Shown here one piece after another: positions 39,935-50,415 of a stretch of 64,000 bases of DNA. The stretch comes from Terriglobia bacterium. Lineage in GTDB: Bacteria; Acidobacteriota; Terriglobia; Acidiferrales; UBA7541. Where the stretch lies: contig JAIQES010000011.1 of the NCBI GenBank assembly GCA_020073705.1, positions 22,280-86,279 of the forward strand. Reading direction: 5' to 3'. The notes below the pieces were generated by a model. The model was given only the letters and a program-made list of their open reading frames with translations. It had not been told where the DNA came from and did no database searches. The position numbers and the translations under genes were made by a program. Each line of letters opens with the position of its first letter. The first letter of the stretch is position 1.

Positions 39935-40915
39935 TCATCGGAAGTAATAGCCGCTCTTGGTGAGAACGACGTAATTGCGTCCCTTCGTTCCGAACGACGG
40001 TGCCAGACGAACATCCAACTTGTGTGGTTTGCCCTCGGCGCCGTTGGCCGAAGTGTAGTACCCCAACGTGTAGCGCGTCTTGATCCGCTCAATCAGCGCA
40101 CTGAACACGGCATCCAGATTTGCCACGTTTTGGACGTCGAAGATTTCCCCGCCTGTCTGGTCCATGACCTTGTGAATGTTCACCAGTCCTGGAATCATGC
40201 TTGCAGCGAAGCGCGTTGCTGGCGGGTTGTATCCGGGTATCTTCAGGTTATACACGGCAGCGTCTGCCGCTATGGTTTCAGTGACGATGTCGCGCGTGCC
40301 TTGTCCGCCCGCATCTGTGCCGACGTCATCGCTGATCAAAATGATTACCCGGCGGCCCTTCGGCTCCGCCGTGAGCAGATATTCGGCGGCGGCGAAAATG
40401 CCGTCGTTGATGTTTGTGGCGCCGCCCGCCTTGAACGAATTGATTTGCCCGGCAATCTTGGTTTTGTCTTTTGTGAGCGGCACGCGTAATTCGGCTTCCG
40501 TGGAAAATGTAAACAGCGCCACTTCGTCTTCGGGTTTGAGCGCTGCAAGGGTTGTCGCCGCCGCATCACGCAGAGGGCCCAGGAACGGGCCAATCGAATC
40601 ACTTAGGTCCAGCACGAGCGCGACATTCAGGGGCAATTCGTCACGACTGAAGAGCTCGACTTTCTTGGCGATGCCATCTTCGCGAACCTCGAAGTCCTCC
40701 TTCTTCAGATTGGCCATGATTTGACCGGATTTCGTCTTCACCGTCGCGTCAAGCACGACGAGATTCACGTCCACCCGAATGGGGGCAGGGCCTTGATTCT
40801 GGGCTTGAACTGAAATTCGAGAGAGACATGCAACGAAAGCGAAAAGGAAAACAATCAGGCATGGTGGACGCCGTTGGTTTCGCCAGAATCTAGTCGCTGT
40901 CAACGGGTTTGCCAT
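39935..40915 (-). CDS. VWFA domain-containing secreted protein
   Basis: LNVALVLDLSDSIGPFLGPLRDAA (MIDAS-like), VIILISDDVG. Confidence 0.85.
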   Translation of the reverse strand: MANPLTATRFWRNQRRPPCLIVFLFAFVACLSRISVQAQNQGPAPIRVDVNLVVLDATVKTKSGQIMANLKKEDFEVREDGIAKKVELFSRDELPLNVALVLDLSDSIGPFLGPLRDAAATTLAALKPEDEVALFTFSTEAELRVPLTKDKTKIAGQINSFKAGGATNINDGIFAAAEYLLTAEPKGRRVIILISDDVGTDAGGQGTRDIVTETIAADAAVYNLKIPGYNPPATRFAASMIPGLVNIHKVMDQTGGEIFDVQNVANLDAVFSALIERIKTRYTLGYYTSANGAEGKPHKLDVRLAPSFGTKGRNYVVLTKSGYYFR

Positions 40916-40953
40916 CTAGAGTGAAGACGAGATGTAGATAATCTTTGATGATG

Positions 40954-41874
40954 TCATTGAGATGAACTGTTGCTATCGTCAGAATGCCTTTTTAGCACGG
41001 GCTGGTTCGGATCAGCATCTTGACCGGTCTGCGTGCCCTGTGGGCTTGAGACCCTGTTGCTATCGTCAGAATGCCTTCTTAGCACAGGCTGGTTCGGATC
41101 AGCATCCTGGCCGGTCCGTGCATTTTGTGAGTTAGCAACGTCGTATACGTATCGTACGACCAACGGCCCTCTGGATTTGCCGCGGTCGATGTGCAGGGTT
41201 TCGTAAAACTGCCGGCCGTCCTGGGACAATTCGAAGCTTCGGCTCATCTTTCCGCCCTGCGGACTTTTCTCGTCCGACACAAACTGGCTTCCATTCCAGT
41301 GCGCAGCGATTTCCTGATAGCTGTTGTCCTTGTGTTTCTGCAACTGTCGCCCGTCGGTATAGAAAACAAGCTTGTGGTATTGATCGTCCGTCACATCAAT
41401 TTCCGCATTCTTCAGGACGAAACTCAGCGAACTTGCGGGGCGAATCAACTGCTGTATCTTTTCGTTATTCTCTAGGTCCCGTCCCCCGTAGGCGCCTCCA
41501 CCACCGCCGGGGTAACCACCCCCAGGGTAGCCACCGCCGGGATAGCCACCGCCGCTAACACCATTTGTTCCTCTCGAATCTTCAGCCTTCGCGCGGGGGT
41601 CATCGCTCTCAGCACGATTTAGCTTCCAGGCTCCATCAAGGCTCGTCCTCGGTTGAACCTCTTGCTGTTTAGGTTTGGCTGCTGGAGGGGATGGAGGGGC
41701 TTGTGATTGTGCTGGGGAAATCGGCCCTGGTGCCGCCTGCGCCATCAAGCGGTTAGGAACGACGATGGAGATAGCGGCCAAGAATCCACAAAAGGAAGCA
41801 ATTGCGATGTTTTTTGTTTTCAAGTTTGCCTCGATTGCTGCGCTTCCGGAGGCGCACCAGATTTCGGATTCCAT
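40954..41874 (-). CDS. Secreted low-complexity protein with GGYPGGG repeats and duplicated C-terminal segment
   Basis: YPGGGYPGGGYPGGG; TGQDADPNQPVLRRHSDDSN repeated twice. Confidence 0.6.
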   Translation of the reverse strand: MESEIWCASGSAAIEANLKTKNIAIASFCGFLAAISIVVPNRLMAQAAPGPISPAQSQAPPSPPAAKPKQQEVQPRTSLDGAWKLNRAESDDPRAKAEDSRGTNGVSGGGYPGGGYPGGGYPGGGGGAYGGRDLENNEKIQQLIRPASSLSFVLKNAEIDVTDDQYHKLVFYTDGRQLQKHKDNSYQEIAAHWNGSQFVSDEKSPQGGKMSRSFELSQDGRQFYETLHIDRGKSRGPLVVRYVYDVANSQNARTGQDADPNQPVLRRHSDDSNRVSSPQGTQTGQDADPNQPVLKRHSDDSNSSSQ

Positions 41875-42163
41875 GACGGTTGCCGTGCAGACCCCACCCG
41901 AATCGACACCGGTTACATTAGATGGAGTATGTTACATCTTTAGTTGCCTCTTGTTCGCTCGAAATCTTCGCGCTGAAGCCGGTCCTGAGCAGTGCAACTG
42001 CGGCGCCGAATCGAAACGGCGCGCCGAGGCAACAAAGGGCATAGGTCCCCACTGGTTAGATTGGCGCCTGTGCCGCAGTTGTCTAACCTGCGGCAGCCGG
42101 GCTGCGTCAAAGAAAGAGTGAATAGGAATTGCGGACCCGTCCTAACTCTGGCGGCGAGTTCGG

Positions 42164-44905
42164 GTGCATTGCATTTGGCGGCAGGTTTCGAGGTCGAAAT
42201 ACTTTAGACTATCGGTGCTATTCGATGGAGGTGCTCTCTTGTTTTCTACGCTCAGAGTTTCGGCGGTCGTTGTGATTGCAGTATCGTTGATGTTTGCGCA
42301 GGTGAGGCCGGCTGCAGACACCAACGTTACGCGCGCGACGTTGGACAACGGATTGCGAGTGGTGATTGTTCGCGATTCGCTTGCGCCGGTTGTCACCGTT
42401 GAGCAAAACTATCTGGTCGGTGGCAACGAAACTCCCGAAGGGTTCCCCGGAATGGCGCACGCCCAGGAACACATGGCATTCCGGGGATGTTCGGAATTGT
42501 CAGCCGACCAGATTTCCGCGATCTTCGCCCAACTGGGCGGCTTCGGTAACGCCGACACTCAGCAGAACATCACTCAGTACTACTCCACCGTTGCTGCATC
42601 TGATCTCGACATCGCTTTGCGAGTCGACGCGAACTGTATGCGAGACATACAGGATTTGCAGGCCGAATGGGCCCAGGAGAGACCGGCCATCGAACAGGAA
42701 GTGGCCCGGGACCTATCGAATCCGACGTACAAGTTCATAACGCGTTTGAATGAAGACATGTTCTCCGGCACCGTTTATAGCCACGACCCTCTTGGAACCA
42801 AGGAGTCATTCGACGCGACTACCGGAGAGATGCTCAAGGACTTCTACAAACGCTGGTATGCCCCGAACAACGCGATACTCGTCATTGCGGGCGATGTGGA
42901 ACCCAACACGGTATTGGCGAAGGTCAAAGAATTCTACGGAAATATCGAGAAGAGATCGTTGCCCCCGCGTCCCGAGATCAACCTGCAACCGGTAAAGCCG
43001 GAATCATTCACCCTCGACAGCAACCTTCCCTACCTGCTGGCATTCGTGGCCTTCCGGATGCCTGGGAGCGACAGCCCGGATTTCGCGGCCATGCAAATTT
43101 TGAGCGATGTTCTTGCAAGCCAGCGCGGAAATTTATATGCGCTGGTTCCGCAAGGAAAGGCGCTCCAGACCGAATTCGGCATCGCGGAAACATATACGAA
43201 GGCCAGCGTGGCGTATAGCGTTGCTGTTTTACCGGCCGGTGGGGACGCTACGCCAGTGATCGGGGAGATACGCAAGATCCTGGCGGATTACGCCGCAAGC
43301 GGCGTGCCGGCGGAACTTGTGGAAGCTGCCAAGCGTCGAGAAATTGCCGGGGCGGAATTCCGCCGCAACTCCATTCCGGGTTTGGCCGCCGCATGGTCAG
43401 ACGCACTCGCTGCCAAAGGGCGTAACTCTCCCGATGAAGATGTCGAGGCTATGAAGCGGGTGACATTGGCAGATGTTAACCGGGTTGCCAAGCAGTGGCT
43501 TGTCGATCAAAACTCGATCACTGCGCAACTGAAACCGGTGCCATCCGGCGCGGCCGTGGCCTCCAAGGGATTTGGGGGCGCCGAACAGTTGACCTCGGCT
43601 CCGACAAAGCCGGTGGATTTGCCGCCGTGGGCCGGATCTCGACTGCTCGCTCTCGAGTTGCCACCCGCTCCGCCGTCGTCCACCGACATGACTTTGGCGA
43701 ATGGTCTGCACCTCATCGTGAGAACACTGAAGGTCACTCCAACGATCACGGTGTTCGGGAACATTCGGCACGAACCAAAATTGCAAACGGCGCCTGGCAA
43801 GGACGGTGTCAGTGACGTGCTTGAGGACTTGTTTTCCTATGGCACGAAGAACTTGGATCGGCTGGCATTTCAGAAGGCGCTCGATGATATAGCGGCCGAC
43901 GAATCCGCCGGCTTCGACTTCTCCCTGCAAGTACTGAAGCAAGACTTCTCTCGAGGCGTTCAATTACTTGCGGACAATGAGTTGAACCCCGCGCTTCCCC
44001 GCGAAGCATTCGATGTCATTAAGCCGGAGACCGCGCAGTTCGTCGCCGGCCGAATGAAGAGCCCAGGATATCGCGCGGGCCGTGCTCTCAATGCGGCGTT
44101 GCTTCCGCCTAACGACCCCGTTCTTCGGGAAACGACTCCGCAGACGGTTTCATCGCTGACCCTCGACGACGTGAAGCAGTATGGTGCCAAGACGATACGG
44201 CCCGATCTCACAACGATTGTGGTCATCGGCGACGTCACACCTGAAGACGCCAGGAGCGTAATCGAAAAATGGTTCGGACCTTGGAAGGCTGTTGGCCCCA
44301 AGCCCGAGGTTGATCTTCCTCGCGTGCCGCCGAACAAGTCTGCAGCGGCCAATGTTCCCGATCCAAGTGAGATGCAAGACTCGGTCAACCTCTCTGAAAT
44401 GGTTGCTATTACGCGATTCGATCCCGACTACTACCCTCTGCAACTCGCGAATCATGTTCTGGGAGGGGGCTTTTACGCTACGCGTCTGTATCATGACCTA
44501 AGGCAAGTGACAGGTTACGTGTACAACGTGGACGTTCACCTAAATGCCCAGAAGACCAGAACAATTTATACCGTCACCTACGCCTGCGATCCGCAGAACG
44601 TGTCGAAGGCCAGAGACTTAATCCAGCGCGACCTGATTTCAATGCAGAAAGAAAATGTCACGCCCGCTGAACTCCAGCAGGCGAAGGCGCTCCTTTTGCG
44701 GCAGATTCCGCTCGCGGAATCGAGTGAAGGCGGCGTCGCCAGAGGATTGCTCGGCCGCGCTCAGATCGGCCTGCCGCTCGACGAACCCTTGCGCGCGGCA
44801 AAACAGTATTTTTCGATAACCGCTGAACAGGTTCGCGCAGCGTTCGCGAAATGGGTTCGTCCCGATGGTTTTGTCCAAATCATCCGTGGACCGGCGCCAC
44901 AATAA
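42164..44905 (+). CDS. M16 family zinc metallopeptidase (two tandem M16 halves); start uncertain
   Basis: GMAHAQEHMAFRG (HxxEH); second M16-like half from ~43690. Confidence 0.92.
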   Translation: MHCIWRQVSRSKYFRLSVLFDGGALLFSTLRVSAVVVIAVSLMFAQVRPAADTNVTRATLDNGLRVVIVRDSLAPVVTVEQNYLVGGNETPEGFPGMAHAQEHMAFRGCSELSADQISAIFAQLGGFGNADTQQNITQYYSTVAASDLDIALRVDANCMRDIQDLQAEWAQERPAIEQEVARDLSNPTYKFITRLNEDMFSGTVYSHDPLGTKESFDATTGEMLKDFYKRWYAPNNAILVIAGDVEPNTVLAKVKEFYGNIEKRSLPPRPEINLQPVKPESFTLDSNLPYLLAFVAFRMPGSDSPDFAAMQILSDVLASQRGNLYALVPQGKALQTEFGIAETYTKASVAYSVAVLPAGGDATPVIGEIRKILADYAASGVPAELVEAAKRREIAGAEFRRNSIPGLAAAWSDALAAKGRNSPDEDVEAMKRVTLADVNRVAKQWLVDQNSITAQLKPVPSGAAVASKGFGGAEQLTSAPTKPVDLPPWAGSRLLALELPPAPPSSTDMTLANGLHLIVRTLKVTPTITVFGNIRHEPKLQTAPGKDGVSDVLEDLFSYGTKNLDRLAFQKALDDIAADESAGFDFSLQVLKQDFSRGVQLLADNELNPALPREAFDVIKPETAQFVAGRMKSPGYRAGRALNAALLPPNDPVLRETTPQTVSSLTLDDVKQYGAKTIRPDLTTIVVIGDVTPEDARSVIEKWFGPWKAVGPKPEVDLPRVPPNKSAAANVPDPSEMQDSVNLSEMVAITRFDPDYYPLQLANHVLGGGFYATRLYHDLRQVTGYVYNVDVHLNAQKTRTIYTVTYACDPQNVSKARDLIQRDLISMQKENVTPAELQQAKALLLRQIPLAESSEGGVARGLLGRAQIGLPLDEPLRAAKQYFSITAEQVRAAFAKWVRPDGFVQIIRGPAPQ

Positions 44906-45171
44906 GCGGGTTATTACGCGAAATGAGTTGGAAACGGCACTAGACCACTACGATGGGGCAAGAGTAGACCAAGGGAGTGGGTGGGAGATCGGGAATGCAG
45001 TCGAAAGGGAATTGATCACCAAGAGGCCTTCCGCTTTTACCTTTGGACTGCCGACTTTCAATTTCCCCCCTACGTGCGCGGGCCGAAACGGCTGTCCGAT
45101 GCGGAGTTGACAATACTTGCTTCACGTTCTGATAATCATATTTGGGGCCAACCCAGCGGAGGCACAAGGGT

Positions 45172-46086
45172 ATGGCGGCTGAGCCGAACGCAGTCGAGCA
45201 GGCGGTATCGCGAACACTGCGTGACAACCTGGGAAGAATCCAGCGCGCGTCCGAAGAACTGCGTCAGGCAATCAATGACCTGGTCTCGGCGTGCGCGAGC
45301 AGCCGTCCAACCAACGTGCTGCCGCCGATGATTCGCGCGCAGACGTCCGCCGCATCGCTTTCCGCCGCGCTCGAGGTGCTCTCACGCTTTGTGACCGCTG
45401 CGTTGCAGCCCGCATTGCGCTCGCCGTTCGAGCAGGAAATCTTGCGCGTCGCTTCGGCTGTCATGGTCGAGCAGCCAACGTTAGTGGAGCAGCCTCAGCC
45501 TGTGCCTGCGCATCTGATGGAGGAGAGCCCGTGGACCGCGCCGGCGCCTGTCGACATTCCGCCGCCTGACCTCTCACGGTTCGAGACGGCGCCGGCCGCA
45601 GAGGCGCCGCCGGTGGAAGAAATACCACCGATCGAGGCGATACCACCTGCTGCTGAGCCGATATTTTCGAGTGAGTCGGTTCCCGTTTTTGTGCACGAGG
45701 CAACGCCGAAAGTTGAGCCCCTGGCTGCGGACGAGGCGCAGCTTGAAAGCACGCCGTCGGAAGCTGGTCCAGTATTCAGTGTGGACTCGCTGCCGCCCGA
45801 AGAGCAAGAATTGCACAGACGCGCCTATCGCGTGGCCAAGGTTTCGATGCAAGATATCAAGATGCTGCGTCCAGAGGAAGTACGGCTCGGGCGCGAGAAC
45901 AAGGATTTATGTTTTAGATTGCGTGATGACATTGAGAAGGCCCACAAAGAATACGATCGCCGGTTCCAGTCCATCCATTTTTACCCGGTGGATTACTTTT
46001 ACGACTGGATGGTGGAGATTCTGGCCGGCGGCAATCCTGAAGCGCTTGGCGAGTATCCATATCCCTCCCCGATTTTGCGCCGCTAG
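45172..46086 (+). CDS. Conserved hypothetical, Pro/Glu-rich linker
   Basis: ORF MAAEPNAVEQAVSRTLRDNLGRIQRASEELRQ...; start by context. Confidence 0.6.
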   Translation: MAAEPNAVEQAVSRTLRDNLGRIQRASEELRQAINDLVSACASSRPTNVLPPMIRAQTSAASLSAALEVLSRFVTAALQPALRSPFEQEILRVASAVMVEQPTLVEQPQPVPAHLMEESPWTAPAPVDIPPPDLSRFETAPAAEAPPVEEIPPIEAIPPAAEPIFSSESVPVFVHEATPKVEPLAADEAQLESTPSEAGPVFSVDSLPPEEQELHRRAYRVAKVSMQDIKMLRPEEVRLGRENKDLCFRLRDDIEKAHKEYDRRFQSIHFYPVDYFYDWMVEILAGGNPEALGEYPYPSPILRR

Positions 46087-46087
46087 C

Positions 46088-48511
46088 ATGAAGACGGCCG
46101 CGGGGAAAGCCGCTTGCCCCCGTATCCGCGCCATATCGATCGCCTTGACGCTTTTGCTGATTGCCGCAGCCCTTCCGTTGCACGCGCAAACATCGGCAAG
46201 ACGTGCGAAGAAGCCCGCGAAAAAGATATCTCCCACTGCGCCGAAGAAGAGCACAGCAACACCGGCAAGAAAAAACGCCCCAGGTGTCCCATTTACGGAA
46301 GCCCGCGAAAGGCAGCTTGCGCAGCTCTCACGGGCATTGCGCGAAAAGTCTAATGCGAAGACTTACGCTGCGCTTTCTGTGTTTGCGGCGAAAAATGCAA
46401 GAAATGAACTCGGCGCTCGCGCCGCGCTGGCGCTTGGTTATTACGATCTGTCGAGGGACAAGCCTCAACTGGCGCTCGGCTGGTTGCGGAAGGCAGTGAA
46501 CGACAAGCTGCTGCGCGAGTACGTGCAGTACTGGCAAGCGCAGACTTCGCTGTCGCTAGGCCAAAAAGAAGAAGGGCTCGAACAACTGCAGAGTTTTCGC
46601 CGCGATTTTCCCGGCAGCGTGATGACCGAACAGGCCATCACGTCCCTGGCTCAGACCGCGCTTGCGATTGGCAAGGATGAGGATGCCGTGGCGGCGCTCG
46701 AAGCATATCCGAATACGGCGTCGACGCCTGCGCTGCTGCTGTTGCGTGCTCAGGCGCGGGAAAAATTGGCTCAGGCAAAGGGCGAAAAGCCCTTGTCCGC
46801 AGCCGCTGATTATCTCGATCTTTATTATCGCTTTCCATTGAACGACGAAGCCAAGGCAGCGGGGCAGAGAATTCCGGCGCTGCAATTCGCGCTGGGCGAG
46901 GCGTTTCCCGGCACCCCGATGCAAACACAGATTGCGCGCGCGGAGGCCTTTTCCCTCGCAAAGCGCTGGCGCGACGCGCGAAGCGAATATGCAGCTCTGC
47001 TACCGAAGCTGTCTGGTTCCGGCTACGAACGCGCGAAACTGCGCGTTGCGCAATGCGACGTGCAATCGGGCGGCAACGTAGAACTGCTCAGCGCAGTTTC
47101 GCTGACCGATCCTGAACTCGACGCGGAACGCGTCTTCGCAATTTCGCAGGCGTATCGGGCCCAGAAGCTCGAATCGCAAATGCTCGACACGATCGAACAA
47201 CTGGCGAAGCGCTATCCGCAGAGCCCGTGGCTGGAAGATGGTCTGTTTGCAGCGGGAAACTACTACTGGGTAAACTTGGATCGTGCCCGGGCGACGGAAT
47301 ACTACCGCCGTACACTCGAAACATTTCCCGACGGCAAGGACTCGCAAGCGGCCGCTTGGCGCGTGGCGTGGGCCGCCTATCTGGACCGGAAACCGGAAGC
47401 GGCGGATTTGCTGGAGGCGTATGTGCGCCGGTTCCCCACGGCGAGATACGTGCAGGATGCTCTCTACTGGCTGGGTCGCGCATACGAGCGCTCCGGAAAC
47501 ATGGCGCATGCCCGAAGCTTCTACCTCGCCGCCGCGACGCGATTTCCGCTGACCTATTTTGGCGCGAAGGCGGCAGAGCGCGTGCGTCCCGAATCGGAAG
47601 GAATCGGAGCTTCGCCAGTGAATCCAACGGAACTTATTTCAGTGATTCCGGCCGCTCCTCCATTGCCGCCGTTGGATCAGCCCCTTGCGGCAAGGGCGCA
47701 GGAGCGCCAGACTCGGGCGCGCGCGCTCAGCGGCATCGCATTCGACGGGTCGGCTGAGCTTGAATATCGTGCCGCCTATGCGGTGACGCGCTCACCAAAA
47801 TTGTTGGTCGACGCCGCCGGAGCCGCAATCGCCGCGGGACATTACGCCACTGCTATGGTAGCAATGCGCCAGGTGTTTCCGCAGCTCGAGGCGCGGCGCG
47901 TGCCGGAAATTCCGAATGAAGCTTGGCGGACGGCATTTCCGCTGCCTTACGAATCGAGCCTGCGAAGCGCCGCCGCGCGTAATCAGGTAGACCCGATGCT
48001 CGTGGCCGGTTTGGTTCGCCAGGAGTCGGCCTTTCAATCGGATGCAATGTCGCACGCTGGAGCGGTGGGATTGATGCAGGTGATGCCGAAGACTGCGTCC
48101 AAGCTGGCGCGGCAGCTCAAAGTGCGATATGCCCGCGCGCGCTTGACCGATCCGCGTTACAATTTGCAGCTTGGTTCACATTATCTGGCCGATCTGATCC
48201 GGGCCTTTGGAACACAGGAAGCGGCTCTCGCGGCATACAATGCTGGAGAGGACCGCGTGGCGCAATGGACGGCAGGTCAGAATTACCTCGAGGCAGCGGA
48301 GTTTGTGGAATCGATTCCGTTCACCGAGACAAGGGAGTACGTGCAAATCGTGATTCGCAACGCAGAGGTATACCGGCAGGTGTACGGCGCAAGCAAGGCC
48401 GAGGAGACGCGTCCGGCCGAACCGGAAGGGAACCGTGCTGTGAAGGCAGCGTCTAGTCGCTCAGTGAGGGCGGAGGCAACTCGCTCCCTGAGGGCGAGGG
48501 TCAACCAATGA
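46088..48511 (+). CDS. slt: Soluble lytic murein transglycosylase (Slt70-like)
   Basis: Signal peptide; TPR-like region; LVAGLVRQESAFQSDAMSHAGAVGLMQVMPKTA; LAAYNAGEDRV. Confidence 0.93.
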   Translation: MKTAAGKAACPRIRAISIALTLLLIAAALPLHAQTSARRAKKPAKKISPTAPKKSTATPARKNAPGVPFTEARERQLAQLSRALREKSNAKTYAALSVFAAKNARNELGARAALALGYYDLSRDKPQLALGWLRKAVNDKLLREYVQYWQAQTSLSLGQKEEGLEQLQSFRRDFPGSVMTEQAITSLAQTALAIGKDEDAVAALEAYPNTASTPALLLLRAQAREKLAQAKGEKPLSAAADYLDLYYRFPLNDEAKAAGQRIPALQFALGEAFPGTPMQTQIARAEAFSLAKRWRDARSEYAALLPKLSGSGYERAKLRVAQCDVQSGGNVELLSAVSLTDPELDAERVFAISQAYRAQKLESQMLDTIEQLAKRYPQSPWLEDGLFAAGNYYWVNLDRARATEYYRRTLETFPDGKDSQAAAWRVAWAAYLDRKPEAADLLEAYVRRFPTARYVQDALYWLGRAYERSGNMAHARSFYLAAATRFPLTYFGAKAAERVRPESEGIGASPVNPTELISVIPAAPPLPPLDQPLAARAQERQTRARALSGIAFDGSAELEYRAAYAVTRSPKLLVDAAGAAIAAGHYATAMVAMRQVFPQLEARRVPEIPNEAWRTAFPLPYESSLRSAAARNQVDPMLVAGLVRQESAFQSDAMSHAGAVGLMQVMPKTASKLARQLKVRYARARLTDPRYNLQLGSHYLADLIRAFGTQEAALAAYNAGEDRVAQWTAGQNYLEAAEFVESIPFTETREYVQIVIRNAEVYRQVYGASKAEETRPAEPEGNRAVKAASSRSVRAEATRSLRARVNQ

Positions 48512-49719
48512 GTGCGGTAGAGGCATCGAGTGGCGCCGGCCAGGTCATAGCCGCCACGCGGAAAATACTTTCAGCGAAGGCTGAACGGTTTACCGAATCC
48601 GTAATTCGCGAGATGACGCGGCTCGCGATGCAGCATAACGCCGTGAATCTAGCGCAGGGCTTCCCTGACTTCCCGGCGTCGGCCGAAGTCAAGGAAGCTG
48701 CGCGGCAGGCCATCGCGGACGACATCAATCAGTACGCCATCACCTGGGGCGCAAAGGAATTGCGCGACGCCATCGCGCGGAAGTTTGAGCGCACGCAAGG
48801 CGTGCGCGTGGATCCCGAACGCGAGATCACCGTCTGCTGCGGCTCGACCGAAGCCATGATGTCGACCATGATGGGGATCATCAATCCCGGCGATGAGGTC
48901 GTCATCTTTGAACCGCATTACGAGAACTACGGTCCCGACGCTATTCTCTCCGGCGCCACGCCGCGCTTCGTGCAACTTCGCCCGCCGGACTGGAGCTTTG
49001 ATCGCGATGAGCTGTCGCGGGCATTCGGCCCCCATACGAAGGCGATTATCGTAAATACGCCGAACAATCCCACGGGGAAGGTCTTCTCCCGCGAGGAGTT
49101 GGAATTCATCCGGGACCTTTGCGTGCGCTGGAATGCGTTCGCGGTTACCGATGAGATTTACGAGCACATTATTTACGACGGCATGCAGCACATCTCGATG
49201 GCTTCGCTCGACGGCATGCGCGACCGTACGATTACCATAAACGGCATGTCGAAGACTTACGCCGTCACCGGATGGCGCGTCGGCTGGGCCATTGCTCCGC
49301 CGGAGGTCTCCACGCCCATTCGTAAGGTGCACGACTTCCTGACGGTTGGCGCCGCGGCGCCGCTGCAGCAGGCCGGCGCGATCGCGCTCGAGTTGCCGCA
49401 AAGCTATTACCAAAAGCTCGCGGAAACCTATCTTGTGAAGCGCGACCGCATGCTGGGCATTTTGACCAAAGCCGGTTTCCGCTGTTTCAAGCCTTCAGGC
49501 GCGTACTACATCATGACGGATATTTCGGGTTTCGGTTTTGCCGACGATGTTTCCTTCGCGCGCTACCTGGTGGAGAAAATTGGCGTCGCGGTCGTGCCCG
49601 GATCAAGCTTCTACGACAATCCGGCGATGGGTGCGAAACAGGTGCGCTTCACGTTCTGCAAGAAGGAATCGACGCTGGCCGCAGCCGCGGCGAAACTGTC
49701 AAACCTCTGTCCCGGGTAG
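48508..49719 (+). CDS. PLP-dependent aminotransferase class I
   Basis: NLAQGFPDFPA, TPNNPTGKVFSREELE, TINGMSKTYAVTGWRVGW PLP Lys motif; ATGA overlap with slt. Confidence 0.93.
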   Translation: MSAVEASSGAGQVIAATRKILSAKAERFTESVIREMTRLAMQHNAVNLAQGFPDFPASAEVKEAARQAIADDINQYAITWGAKELRDAIARKFERTQGVRVDPEREITVCCGSTEAMMSTMMGIINPGDEVVIFEPHYENYGPDAILSGATPRFVQLRPPDWSFDRDELSRAFGPHTKAIIVNTPNNPTGKVFSREELEFIRDLCVRWNAFAVTDEIYEHIIYDGMQHISMASLDGMRDRTITINGMSKTYAVTGWRVGWAIAPPEVSTPIRKVHDFLTVGAAAPLQQAGAIALELPQSYYQKLAETYLVKRDRMLGILTKAGFRCFKPSGAYYIMTDISGFGFADDVSFARYLVEKIGVAVVPGSSFYDNPAMGAKQVRFTFCKKESTLAAAAAKLSNLCPG

Positions 49720-49802
49720 CGTGTGTGGCGGCTGCCGGTTTCGTGGCCCCTTCTGCGGGCCCTGTGTTAGAATCCGCCGCGAAAGTTCGGGGAGAAGACC
49801 GC

Positions 49803-50213
49803 ATGGCCATGGAGTTCGAACTAATTCCTCAAGGAACACTCGTCAAGGAAAACGGCTACGGCGCGGCCGTGGATGTGCGCACAAGCCAAACGCGCACGTT
49901 TTTCTGCGTTATGGATATTACCGACCAGATCGAACAGGAGTCGGTCGATATCTCCATCTGGGGCTCGGCGGATGGCGAAAACTGGGGCGCGCACCCCATC
50001 CTGAAATTGCCTCAGCAATTCTATCGAGGCGAGACCCGCGCAGTCCTGGACCTTACCTTGGTTCCGGAATTCAATTTCATTCGTGCAGGCTGGGAATTGA
50101 ACCGCTGGGGACGAGTCGCGCCGCTGCCAATGTTTATGCTTGGATTGCGCCTCACGGAAATTCCTGCCATGCCAGCGCGTGTTCCGTCGGTTCAAGTAAG
50201 CGCGGCAAGATGA
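49803..50213 (+). CDS. Conserved hypothetical protein
   Basis: MAMEFELIPQGTLVKENGYGAAVDVRTSQTRTFFCVMDITDQIEQESVDISIWGSADG. Confidence 0.6.
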   Translation: MAMEFELIPQGTLVKENGYGAAVDVRTSQTRTFFCVMDITDQIEQESVDISIWGSADGENWGAHPILKLPQQFYRGETRAVLDLTLVPEFNFIRAGWELNRWGRVAPLPMFMLGLRLTEIPAMPARVPSVQVSAAR

Positions 50214-50415
50214 GAATTGTCTTTGGGATGCTCGTACCCTGCCATTTTGGATCACGGGGGGAATAGGAGGCTGACTGTCGGTGACTTTGTGGTCTTCGCT
50301 CTCTAACCCCTCGAGTGGTCTTGTTATTGTAGACGTTTGATCTTCCCGCAGAGTTCCTTCATTCGAAGAAAGATCACCGATTATTTCGGTCTGCACGATC
50401 TAATGCGAAGATTGA

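Noticed and set aside
47619-47631. AATCCAACGGAA in the lytic transglycosylase gene resembling the element end 11-mer
   Set aside because: Isolated, imperfect, inside a conserved coding sequence; not part of an end.
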